Source of the DNA: Bidens hawaiensis
Lineage: Eukaryota > Streptophyta > Magnoliopsida > Asterales > Asteraceae
NCBI GenBank assembly: GCA_021521415.1
Contig: JAIQDT010000298.1
Span: forward strand, 59,632 to 123,631
Direction: 5' to 3'
Length of the DNA: 64,000 nt
Numbering within the stretch: the stretch's first letter is position 1; every line of letters begins with the position of its first letter. Made by a program: the position numbers and the translations under genes. Under the pieces are notes generated by a model, which was not told the DNA's origin, did not search any database, and saw nothing but the letters and a program-made list of their open reading frames with translations. Below, piece after piece: positions 55,010-64,000 of this stretch.

Positions 55010-55195
55010 CTACTCTCGGTAGAACTCACGACCATGAGTGGCATTCTATTCTCGGTGGCACTCGTAACTCATGGGATTTCATACTAGTCTCGGTGAAATC
55101 CATAACTCTTGAGGACCTATACTATTCTCGGTAGGGACCAAGGGAACCCAGGATTCTTTGGGGTGTCTATCCTACTCTCGGTAGAACCTAGCTGA
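55010..55195 (+). repeat. TekG TCTCGGTRGAA series
   Basis: Five copies of CTCGGTAGAAC-like words (ACTCTCGGTAGAACTC, TTCTCGGTGGCACTC, GTCTCGGTGAAATCC, TTCTCGGTAGGGACC, ACTCTCGGTAGAACCT) about 35-50 bases apart. Also in the 3' LTR. Confidence 0.75.
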
Positions 55196-55610
55196 GTCCT
55201 GGATGGCAAGAACGAGGTAGTCTTGGTTTAAGTCTTGCGTGAGTTCAATCAAGTCTTGTGTGATCATTGGGTTTCATCATCATTCATCATCATCATTTGT
55301 TCACCATCATCTTGGACACTAGTAAACAATGGGATTCTGGTGTTGGTTTATCTAGTAAACTTAGCATGCTCAAATCTATATGTCCTTGTTTATGCTTAAC
55401 TGCTATGTGCTACATGTACCGTTGGGAGACCGCAAATCTTTGAGTAATCTTATCACATACGACTCTAATGGGAGATTGATAAGCCCGTTGGGAGCCCAGG
55501 AGAACATTTCATGTTTGACTTACTACAAAAACCTCTGTGGGAAAACCAAGAGATCTTTTCTTACAAACCATTTTAAAAACTGGGAATTATACCCAAACAT
55601 AGTAGTATAA

Positions 55611-55665
55611 GTTGTAGGAGTGGTGGGTTAGCCGCAGGTACACCCTATATATAAACCCCTACAAC
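55611..55665 (+). other. TekG AGCCGC hairpin, LTR copy
   Basis: Closing stem GTTGTAGG with CCTACAAC around an invariant core containing GTGGTGGGTTAGCCGC and ACCCTATATATAAACC. Another copy lies in the 3' LTR at about 63909-63963. Confidence 0.7.
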
Positions 55666-56004
55666 CTATACTAGTATGTTTGTGTATAAAACTCTTTTCT
55701 TTAAACCTATGAATTCACTCATCTACTTTATGTAGTTGACAGTTTGTTACATGTTTTCAGGAAATAATGCAGCAAGAAATCCCTAGCAAGTTTAGAGGCC
55801 TTAGAAAGATGAAGGCTAGACTAGGAGTTGTTGGAAACTTGATATTTTGTATTAAAACAATTTGTTTCATGTTACCTGGTTGATGTAATATTTGACATTT
55901 TGGTTATGTTTATGCATTTAGACTTTTATACTATTGTGCTCAACAATCACGACTTAGTCGCCGCACCTCGATTTTTCCGCCATCACGATCGGGGTGTGAC
56001 AGAT

Positions 56005-56017
56005 TGGTATCAGAGCC
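56005..56017 (+). other. TekG primer binding site
   Basis: TGGTATCAGAGCC, three bases after the LTR end, complementary to initiator tRNA-Met. Confidence 0.95.
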
Positions 56018-56266
56018 AGTGGTTATAGGGAATTAGGAAACCGACCTAGACTATAACCTAGGATCCTTGACTCTAGATAGCTCATGCATCACAATCACAT
56101 GTCTACACTTATATACGTGCTACGTGCTTATGTGTTGCATATTAACTGTTAATCTCTTGAGTCATGTCATTATGTGTTCTTGGTATAATCTATGTCCTCT
56201 ATTCTTAATCTTTGGCGTGTCATTGATTCTATTTAACGCTCGTTTCTTTTTTTCGTTTTGTCAAGA
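56018..56266 (+). other. TekG 5' leader
   Basis: 249 bases between primer binding site and gag. A short ATG frame starts at 56067 but has no recognisable product. Unlike TekA there is no leader ORF. Confidence 0.6.
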
Positions 56267-59200
56267 ATGCCTCCCAGACGTGCACCCGCCCCCTTGGACT
56301 CCGCTGATCTAGCCAACCTTATAGCCCAGCAGATCGCGGCTGTGTTACCAGGCATGGTAACAGCCATCAGCCAGGGGCTGAGGCAAGAAGGAACCTCTGG
56401 GGCCAACCAAATTCCAGCTCAGAACGCAAATGAACCAGCAAATAAGCCATACAAGGACTTCATGGCTACCAAACCCACCAGCTTCAGCGGTTCAGAAGGC
56501 GCCGTTGGTCTCCTCCAGTGGATCGAAAAGATGGAGGCTGCCTTTGTTATTAGCTCGTGCCCTGAGACACTGAAAGTCACGCACGCGGCAAGCATGTTGT
56601 CTAAACGCGCGCTGACCTGGTGGAACAACGAGATAAGAACCCGCGGGCGTGAGGCTGCCTTGGCCATGACCTGGTCGGAATTTGTAGCTTTGGTTACCCG
56701 CGAGTTCGTACCTCGCAGTGAGGTGCAGAAACTTGAAGCTGAGTTTTGGGTGCACAGAATGAAGGGCGCTGATCACCAAGGGTACACGGAGCGTTTTCAC
56801 GAGCTCTCCCTTCTCGTACCACACTTGGTCACCCCTTCCTCCCGGGCTATTGAGCTTTACATCAATGGCCTACCTGACACTGTCCGTGGAATCGTTATCG
56901 GGGCTGACCCATCAACCCTACAAGCGGCCATTGAACTAGCTGCCCGACTGACCCAGGACCAGGTTAAGACTGGGGTCCTAGCCAAAGGTACGGGCAAGGC
57001 CGCTGAGGGCTCATCCAAAAAGATCAACCGCATCAAAAAGCGTAAGGCTAGCAGTTACGCGATGGTTACTCCCGCAACCCCAATCAGCTCTGTCGCTCCT
57101 GCTCCCACCCCTTCAGGAAGGCCAAAGAGGGAGTACACTGGGGTTCACCCCAAGTGCGGCACTTGCCAATTTCATCATCCTGCCGGAACCCCGTGCTGGA
57201 AATGCACGAACTGTGGACGTTTGGGGCACCTAGCGGAACGCTGCAGATTTCAAGGTAATCAACTGGCGATACAGAGCAGCAGTTCCCAACCCAGCAACTC
57301 TCGAAGCTGTTTCGAGTGTGGAGCCATGGACCATTTCAGGAGCAGGTGTCCTCGTCTTGCAAATCTTCCTCCGGCCCGAGGCCGAGCCTTTACTATTGGC
57401 GCTGCTGAAGCTCGCCAAAATCCTGACGTCATTACTGGTACGTTCATCCTTAACAATCTCTGGGTTTCTATTCTATTTGACACGGGTGCAGATAGGAGTT
57501 TTATTTCTAGCGAGTTGGTCCCATTGCTTAATCTAGGAACCTCTGTCTTAGACCCCGCTTTCTCTATCGAAATGGCAAACGGAGAGTCTACCCAAGTGAA
57601 CAAAATCGTTCGCAATTGCACGCTTACGTTTGATCAGACGTCTCTTAACATTGACCTCATCCCTATGCATTTGGGAAGTTTCGATGTAATTGTTGGGATG
57701 GATTGGTTGTCCATCAACCACGCGGAAGTGGTGTGTGCTGAGAAGCTCATTCGCGTTCCTTGTTCTTCTGGCGAGTCCATAATTATTCAAGGAGAAAGAT
57801 CAGGTAGATGTCTGAAATTAATCTCCTGCTTTAAAGCTCGGCGATGCCTTCGAAAGAAGTGTCTCGCCTTCCTAGCTCATGTCTCCATCAAGAAATCTTT
57901 GGGGAAGAAGCTCTCTGATGTCCCCGTTGTGCGTGAATTTCCAGACGTTTTTCCTAAAGACTTACCCGGACTTCCTCCTAGCCGGCAAGTCAAATTCCAC
58001 ATCGAGTTAGTTCCCGGTGCAACCCCCGTGGCAAAATCTCCGTATCGTTTGGCTCCGTCTGAAATGCAGGAATTATCGAGCCAGCTGCAGGAACTACTGG
58101 ACAAGGGTTTTATTCGCCCTAGTTCGTCTCCATGGGGAGCTCCAGTCCTCTTCGTCAAGAAGAAGGACGGATCTTTCCGGATGTGCATAGACTATCGTGA
58201 GCTTAACAAACTCACAGTCAAGAATCGGTATCCATTACCGAGGATTGACGATCTTTTCGACCAGCTGCAAGGAGCCACCTACTTTTCCAAGATCGACCTA
58301 CGCTCAGGTTATCACCAAGTACGCGTCATGGAGGACGACATCGCGAAAACCGCTTTCAGAACTCGTTATGGACACTACGAGTTCCTAGTCATGCCTTTTG
58401 GTTTGACGAATGCCCCTGCGGTGTTCATGGATCTCATGAATCGCGTTTGTCGTCCATACCTGGACCAGTTTGTTATCGTCTTCATTGACGATATTCTCGT
58501 TTATTCCCGCTCTAAAGCCGACCATGAGCTTCATCTCAGGCTTACCTTGGATCTGCTGAGGAAAGAGCAACTCTACGCCAAATTCTCCAAATGCGAATTC
58601 TGGCTAAAGGAAGTTCAATTCTTAGGTCACATCATTAACAAGGAAGGCATTCATGTCGACCCTGCCAAGATTGAAGCCATCAAAAATTGGGGAGCGCCTA
58701 CAACGCCAACCGAAATTCGTTCATTTCTTGGTTTAGCTGGGTACTACCGTCGATTCATCTCGAACTTTTCAAAGATCGCGTTGCCCCTCACAATGTTAAC
58801 TCAAAAAGGGGAACCATTCATTTGGAACCAAGAGCAAGAAGAGGCTTTCCAAACATTGAAACATAAACTCTGCCATGCACCAATCCTGTCGCTTCCTGAG
58901 GGTAACGATGATTTTGTTGTTTATTGCGACGCCTCGAGCCAAGGTCTAGGCTGCGTCTTAATGCAACGCGGTAAGGTCGTCGCTTACGCCTCGCGTCAAC
59001 TCAAGAGTCATGAGAGGAATTATGTCACTCACGACTTGGAATTGGGTGCTGTGGTCTTTGCCTTAAAAATATGGAGACACTACCTATACGGTACGAAATG
59101 TGTCATCTTCACCGACCACAAGAGCCTACAACACATCCTCAACCAAAGGGAGCTAAATATGCGACAACGTCGATGGGTTGAACTCCTAAGTGACTATGAC

Positions 59201-60727
59201 TGCGAAATCCGCTACCACCCTGGAAAGGCTAACGTAGTGGCTGACGCGTTAAGTCGCAAGGAAAGGACCCAGTTGCATGCGATTCGTATTCAGTCCAATC
59301 TTCCCTCCTTGGTTCTTGAAGCTCAAAAGCAAGCGATTGCTGGTGGTGATCTCAAAAATATGCTATCTTGCGGTGCCGAACGGAAGTTTGAAACCAAGTC
59401 TGATGGTATACTTTACTACTTAAATCGCATGTGGATTCCAAACTCTGAACCACTTCGAGAACTTATCCTGAGCGAAGCGCACAAATCCAGATACTCTATT
59501 CACCCAGGCAGTGATAAAATGTATCAGAATCTCAAGTCTCATTTCTGGTGGCCGGGTATGAAGAAAGACATAGCTTTATACGTCGGTAAGTGTCTAACAT
59601 GCTCGCGGATCAAGACTGAACATCAGAGACCATCTGGCCTGTTACAAAAACCGATCATACCGCAGTGGAAGTGGGACGAAGTCGCTATGGACTTCATTAC
59701 CAAACTCCCGCGGACACCCAGCGGTTATGACACGATTTGGGTTATCGTGGATTACTTGACCAAGTCTGCCCACTTTCTCCCTGTCCGCGATGACTACACT
59801 ACGGAGAAGCTGGCGCGGATTTACATTCGTGAGATCGTAACCCGTCACGGTGTGCCTAAGGGCATCACGTCAGACCGTGACCCCTCTTTTGCGTCAAGGT
59901 TCTGGAAGTCATTTCAGAAAGCCTTTGGGACAAGTGTGAAACTTAGCTCTGCCTATCATCCTGAAACGGACGGACAGAGCGAAAGGACCATACAAACCCT
60001 GGAGGATATGCTCAGAGCCTGTATCCTTGAATTCGGTAGTAGCTGGGAGACTCACCTTCCTCTTGCAGAGTTCTCATACAATAACAGCTATCATGCTACC
60101 ATCAAATGCGCACCATTCGAGGCACTCTATGGCAGGAAATGTCGTTCTCCACTGTGTTGGTCCGAGACCGGAGATTCTCAAATCCTCGGCCCGGAACTGA
60201 TACAGGAAACCACTGACAGTATCGCCATCATCCAGCAAAGACTTAAGGACGCCCGCTGTCGACACAAGTATTACGCTGACAAACGCCGCAAACCTCTGGA
60301 GTTCCAAATAGGCGATCACGTAATGCTCAAAGTTTCCCCCTGGAAGGGCATTGTTCGCTTCGGGAAAAAGGGAAAGTTTGCTCCAAGGTACGTAGGACCT
60401 TTCAAGATCATCGAAAAGGTCGGACCCGTAGCCTATCGCTTGGAATTGCCTCCAGAACTCAGCCGTGTTCACAACGTTTTTCATGTGTCGCAACTCAAAA
60501 AGTGCCTCGTTGACGAGACCGCTCAAATCCCGATCGACACGGTTCACATCGACGACAAACTATACTTTGTTGAGGAACCTGTCGAGATCCTAGATCGAGA
60601 AGTCAAAAAGACTAAGCGAAGCCGGATACCTATAGTCAAGGTACGTTGGAACAACCATCGTGGACCCGAGTTCACATGGGAACGAGAGGATAAGATGAAG
60701 GAGGAATACCCTCATCTGTTCGCATAG
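56267..60727 (+). CDS. gag-pol: TekG gag-pol polyprotein (1486 aa)
   Basis: Single open frame from ATG at 56267 (MPPRRAPAP) to TAG at 60725-60727. Gag capsid-like domain about residues 55-230; CCHC knuckles near 313 ([14 protein letters not shown]) and 348 ([14 protein letters not shown]); protease [10 protein letters not shown] near 403; RT with FIDD near 740; RNase H from about 886; integrase zinc domain near 1072, then D in MDFITKLP (about 1142), D in SDRDPSF (about 1202) and E in GQSERT (about 1238); GPF module ([19 protein letters not shown]); C-terminal chromodomain-like segment about 1425-1486 ([10 protein letters not shown] to FTWERED). All catalytic residues are in place. Encodes capsid, protease, RT/RNase H and integrase; in chromoviruses the tail directs integration to particular chromatin. 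Same domain order as TekA, but clearly a different family by sequence. Confidence 0.97.
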   Translation: MPPRRAPAPLDSADLANLIAQQIAAVLPGMVTAISQGLRQEGTSGANQIPAQNANEPANKPYKDFMATKPTSFSGSEGAVGLLQWIEKMEAAFVISSCPETLKVTHAASMLSKRALTWWNNEIRTRGREAALAMTWSEFVALVTREFVPRSEVQKLEAEFWVHRMKGADHQGYTERFHELSLLVPHLVTPSSRAIELYINGLPDTVRGIVIGADPSTLQAAIELAARLTQDQVKTGVLAKGTGKAAEGSSKKINRIKKRKASSYAMVTPATPISSVAPAPTPSGRPKREYTGVHPKCGTCQFHHPAGTPCWKCTNCGRLGHLAERCRFQGNQLAIQSSSSQPSNSRSCFECGAMDHFRSRCPRLANLPPARGRAFTIGAAEARQNPDVITGTFILNNLWVSILFDTGADRSFISSELVPLLNLGTSVLDPAFSIEMANGESTQVNKIVRNCTLTFDQTSLNIDLIPMHLGSFDVIVGMDWLSINHAEVVCAEKLIRVPCSSGESIIIQGERSGRCLKLISCFKARRCLRKKCLAFLAHVSIKKSLGKKLSDVPVVREFPDVFPKDLPGLPPSRQVKFHIELVPGATPVAKSPYRLAPSEMQELSSQLQELLDKGFIRPSSSPWGAPVLFVKKKDGSFRMCIDYRELNKLTVKNRYPLPRIDDLFDQLQGATYFSKIDLRSGYHQVRVMEDDIAKTAFRTRYGHYEFLVMPFGLTNAPAVFMDLMNRVCRPYLDQFVIVFIDDILVYSRSKADHELHLRLTLDLLRKEQLYAKFSKCEFWLKEVQFLGHIINKEGIHVDPAKIEAIKNWGAPTTPTEIRSFLGLAGYYRRFISNFSKIALPLTMLTQKGEPFIWNQEQEEAFQTLKHKLCHAPILSLPEGNDDFVVYCDASSQGLGCVLMQRGKVVAYASRQLKSHERNYVTHDLELGAVVFALKIWRHYLYGTKCVIFTDHKSLQHILNQRELNMRQRRWVELLSDYDCEIRYHPGKANVVADALSRKERTQLHAIRIQSNLPSLVLEAQKQAIAGGDLKNMLSCGAERKFETKSDGILYYLNRMWIPNSEPLRELILSEAHKSRYSIHPGSDKMYQNLKSHFWWPGMKKDIALYVGKCLTCSRIKTEHQRPSGLLQKPIIPQWKWDEVAMDFITKLPRTPSGYDTIWVIVDYLTKSAHFLPVRDDYTTEKLARIYIREIVTRHGVPKGITSDRDPSFASRFWKSFQKAFGTSVKLSSAYHPETDGQSERTIQTLEDMLRACILEFGSSWETHLPLAEFSYNNSYHATIKCAPFEALYGRKCRSPLCWSETGDSQILGPELIQETTDSIAIIQQRLKDARCRHKYYADKRRKPLEFQIGDHVMLKVSPWKGIVRFGKKGKFAPRYVGPFKIIEKVGPVAYRLELPPELSRVHNVFHVSQLKKCLVDETAQIPIDTVHIDDKLYFVEEPVEILDREVKKTKRSRIPIVKVRWNNHRGPEFTWEREDKMKEEYPHLFA

Positions 60728-61698
60728 TCATCATCTTTGTAATTCTAGAAATCTTGGAGTCTATGTAATCGTAATCATGTAATCAGGGACCAATATCAAT
60801 CAATGAAGTATCATGTTGTTCCTATTTGCTTATAAATATTCTCTTATTTGCATAACACCAAGTTTGGCTACCCATGACTCGTGCTGGAAAACACAAGTTG
60901 TGCATACTTAATCATGTAAACATTGGGGTAAACTATGTATCATTGAGCCAAAATTTGTCATCATTCTAGCATTCATGAAGCATGGTTGTGTGTGTGTGTG
61001 TGGTGTCGTGTCGATTTTTCTAGCCGCACACAATGGAGTTTATACATTGATACAAGGTGAACTCGTAATTATAGTCCGGAATATAATTACATCAAGTTCA
61101 CAGGTGTATACGTGTATAAACAATATGCTATTGTGTAACTATGAGTCGTGAACTCAAGCTTCGTGTAGGGAATTAATCAATGAATGTTGAAGGAGTGGTG
61201 GGTTAGCCGCTGGTACACCCTATACATAAACCCCTTCGGCACAAGTTGATTATGTCTGAAGCGAGACTTGGAATTAGGGACTCATAGTTAGCGTGGCAGC
61301 TGTGAGGCGTTAAATTCAAGAATTATTGAGGGAATTATTCATTGGAGATTGAAGGAGTGGTGGGTTAGCCGCTGGTACACCCTATATATAAACCCCTTCA
61401 ATCCGAAATGAATATGTCTGATGTAAAGCTTGAAGGTGATGCCTTGTAGTGGAAAATAGTGTGTCGTCCTGTGTGTCATTGAACTAATAGGAGTCGAAAG
61501 AAACACCCAAGTGGAGTTGAGGGAGTGGTGGGTTAGCCGCTGGTACACCCTATATATAAACCCCTTCAACTTGATTTGGGTGGTATCCAAGACGAATATT
61601 AGGGGTAGTGGCGCATAGTGGTCATCATGGGATCATTTAATCTAAAACATCATTGCATCAACTATACTAAATTCTAAATTTCGGGACGAAATTCCTCT
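60728..61698 (+). other. TekG 3' region with three AGCCGC hairpin repeats
   Basis: Noncoding. Repeats of about 165 bases, each starting with a hairpin: 61189-61237, 61347-61403 and 61515-61571. Closing stems are GAAGG/CCTTC, GATTGAAGG/CCTTCAATC and AGTTGAGGG/CCTTCAACT; the core GTGGTGGGTTAGCCGC is the same in all. Between hairpins, weakly similar words (TATGTCTGA, GGAATTA) suggest old tandem duplication. A TG run sits at about 60987-61003. Just before the polypurine tract lies the inverted repeat AAATTTCG...CGAAATT shared with TekA. Confidence 0.75.
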
Positions 61699-61711
61699 AA
61701 ATTGGGGAGGA
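61699..61711 (+). other. TekG polypurine tract
   Basis: AAATTGGGGAGGA directly before the 3' LTR. Confidence 0.9.
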
Positions 61712-64000
61712 TGTAACGCCCTGAAATTCGATTGGTAAACTAGGATCGTGAAATCATCGGAAACTATAGACTTTGGGATTCTGGACGATAAGTTCGGAAC
61801 CCATATCATTGGAAAAATCTGCTTTTATCATTTAAAATGTTTATTTTATAAAACGACATTTACGCCTGAAAAATATTAATTTTTATGCTTTCGAAAAATT
61901 TAAATATTCTTATTTAAAAAGATTTCAAATAATTATTCGGAAAATGGTTTTTATAAAAGTTTTGCTGAAAAAGTTTTAGTTTGTTTAAAAACTTATGAAC
62001 TCGACTAGTCTTGACCCGGCGGTAGCCTAAACCCGAACCCGAGTCACCCGAGTATTTAAGCGGAAAATCAAGTATTCTTACACCACCTCTTTCATTTCCA
62101 CCAACACTTCCCACCCAAACACTCTCATTCTAGAGAGAGAAACTAGAGAGAGAAAGTCTTCAAACTTCAAATCCGAGTCCACAAATCTGTTTGTTGTTGT
62201 TCTTGGTAAGATCTTCTTGAAAATCATCCATTTTCATAACCATTTTCGGCCTCAAATCGAGCAAAAACACCCATTTTCGTTTCTTGAGTTTTCGGGTCAA
62301 AAACCGTCTTGTTTTGGTGTCAAAATGCAGGCTTTTGTGTTTAAAATCACTGGGAATCGATAGTCCCTTCAATCCCGAGCATTCCCATGTCAAAAACTTC
62401 GATTTTGGGTCAAAAATCTGGAAAATCTGAAAAACCCGTAGGTTTCTCCGTCGCCCAGCTTGAAGGAGTCGAATCAGACTCATTCGATCGAATCAGTCGA
62501 TCGAATCAGCCCATTCGATCGAACCAGTCGATCGAACCAGTCCGGTCGACCGAATAGGAAAGCAACCGAATGGTCTCCAACTCATTCGACCGAATGAGTT
62601 TCGTATTCGATCGAACGAGTGTCTATTCGATCGAACAAGTTCCATGTTCGACCGAACGAGTTTTCCCAACTGGTTCGACCAAATGTGTTTCTAGTTCGAT
62701 CGAGTGTGCCTCAGATTCGATCGAATGTGTGTCTATTCGATCGAACAAGTTCCTATTCGATCGAACGTGTTCCTATTCGATCGAATCAAGCCAGAACCAA
62801 GCTGTTTTCGTCTTTAAAACCCAGTTTTTGCTCGAGGTCGCGTAAGCTCGTTTTCTTAGACTTATAGCACGTTGTTAACCTTATATATATGTCCAACTCT
62901 AGGCTAAGGAGATCTATTGTAGCACCATCCTAACCCAAGATCAAGGTGAGTTCATAGCCCCTATTTAAGCTTTTCAAAACTATGGGGTGGAAACATGGTA
63001 ACTTTACACGTTTGGATAAAAATCATTTATGCAAATATTCTTTAAACTATAAACATTTGGATTTCTACACACGTGCGGAAATCCACGAGCTTCTTGGTAA
63101 TCTATAAACTTTGGAAATCTATGAACATGGGGAAAACCCATTAACTCATGGAGATCTAAGAACATTGGAAATCAATGAGTATGGGAAATTCTGTGAACAT
63201 TGACATCATGGGAACGGGAATCAAATTCATATCATCATAGTCATTGTGTCAGCATGGAAATCTAGAGATCAAAACATCATGAGTTGAATTGGACGCGAGA
63301 GTCTATTCTACTCTCGGTAGAACTCACGACCATGAGTGGCATTCTATTCTCGGTGGCACTCGTAACTCATGGGATTTCATACTAGTCTCGGTGAAATCCA
63401 TAACTCTTGAGGACCTATACTATTCTCGGTAGGGACCAAGGGAACCCAGGATTCTTTGGGGTGTCTATCCTACTCTCGGTAGAACCTAGCTGAGTCCTGG
63501 ATGGCAAGAACGAGGTAGTCTTGGTTTAAGTCTTGCGTGAGTTCAATCAAGTCTTGTGTGATCATTGGGTTTCATCATCATTCATCATCATCATTTGTTC
63601 ACCATCATCTTGGACACTAGTAAACAATGGGATTCTGGTGTTGGTTTATCTAGTAAACTTAGCATGCTCAAATCTATATGTCCTTGTTTATGCTTAACTG
63701 CTATGTGCTACATGTACCGTTGGGAGACCGCAAATCTTTGAGTAATCTTATCACATACGACTCTAATGGAGATTGATAAGCCCGTTGGGAGCCCAGGAGA
63801 ACATTTCATGTTTGACTTACTACAAAAACCTCTGTGGGAAAACCAAGAGATCTTTTCTTACAAACCATTTTAAAAACTGGGAATTATACCCAAACATAGT
63901 AGTATAAGTTGTAGGAGTGGTGGGTTAGCCGCAGGTACACCCTATATATAAACCCCTACAACCTATACTAGTATGTTTGTGTATAAAACTCTTTTCTTTA
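61712..64000 (+). repeat. TekG 3' LTR, partial
   Basis: Matches 53414-55703 with one 1-bp length difference (GGG in the 5' copy near 55469, GG here near 63768). Cut by the window edge about 300 bases before its end. Confidence 0.96.

Larger units (their letters stand above)
53414..56001 (+). repeat. TekG 5' LTR (2588 bp)
   Basis: TGTAACGCCC...GGTGTGACA. Contains a TATTTAAG at about 53756 that may be the core promoter, GA-rich leader sequence near 53830-53860, the TTCGATCGAA array (54176-54500), a second motif series (55010-55195) and one copy of the AGCCGC hairpin (55611-55665). Short frames inside are also present in the 3' LTR but only because the LTRs are identical. Confidence 0.96.
53414..64000 (+). 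mobile_element. TekG: Ty3/gypsy Tekay/Del-like element, apparently intact
   Basis: 5' LTR 53414-56001, primer binding site, gag-pol 56267-60727, a 985-bp 3' region with hairpin repeats, polypurine tract, and 3' LTR from 61712 (2289 of 2588 bp in the window). The LTRs match over the shared length except for one G in a GGG/GG run near 55469. All catalytic motifs are present. It interrupts SirF integrase; TCACT at 53409-53413 should recur after the 3' LTR. A very recent, probably autonomous insertion. Confidence 0.95.

Noticed and set aside
61339..61590. Minus-strand frame with a repeated peptide in the TekG 3' region
   Set aside because: The peptide repeat is only the reverse translation of the hairpin DNA repeats.

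Overview
The window is plant nuclear DNA made entirely of LTR retrotransposons. I see no host gene, tRNA, rRNA or CRISPR array. Protein style (Tekay/Del-type chromoviruses, sirevirus-like Copia elements with a large extra ORF after pol, Athila) suits a repeat-rich eudicot. The downstream ORF resembles ones I recall from Asteraceae sireviruses, so Asteraceae is my best guess (moderate confidence).

Layout, with element names coined here: TekA, Ty3/gypsy Tekay-like, minus strand, 1-10100 (3' LTR cut by the window edge). It sits in SirA, sirevirus-like Copia, plus strand, 10101-19532 (3' part). SirA ends inside the integrase region of CopB, Copia, minus, 19533-24026. CopB sits in the integrase of CopC, Copia, minus, 24027 to about 25575. 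Next is a decayed Athila element on the plus strand (about 25576-26252 and 32330 to about 38390), split by CopD, a complete but internally deleted Copia element (26253-32329) with a near-perfect 5-bp target duplication. FragE (about 38391-41166, minus) is part of another Copia-like element. It abuts SirF (41167-53413, minus), a relative of SirA. SirF's integrase is interrupted by TekG (53414 to beyond 64000, plus), a Tekay-like element with an intact 1486-codon gag-pol and essentially identical LTRs.

Relative ages from LTR pairs (counted by eye): TekG youngest (one 1-bp length difference over about 2.29 kb), TekA young (5 substitutions and one indel over 738 bp), CopD old (about 25 differences over 400 bp). 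SirA, SirF, CopB, CopC, FragE and Athila all carry stops or frameshifts.

The most interesting signal is regulatory. Most families here carry their own dense array of a short CG-containing motif in LTRs, leaders or internal promoter regions: CCGRGYAAGG-like in SirA/SirF, CCGARAAC in CopB, GCGAAGTT in CopD, TTCGYTA in FragE, TTCGATCGAA in TekG, and CGCGAT palindromes in Athila. In SirF and FragE the array lies directly upstream of a TATATAAG box that precedes an extra non-pol ORF, suggesting an internally promoted accessory gene. There are also two apparent structured RNA modules: a paired double hairpin in the 3' noncoding region of SirA, SirF and CopD, and a hairpin present five times in TekG. 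TekA has an unusual leader ORF before gag encoding an acidic, proline-rich protein with a C-terminal membrane segment.
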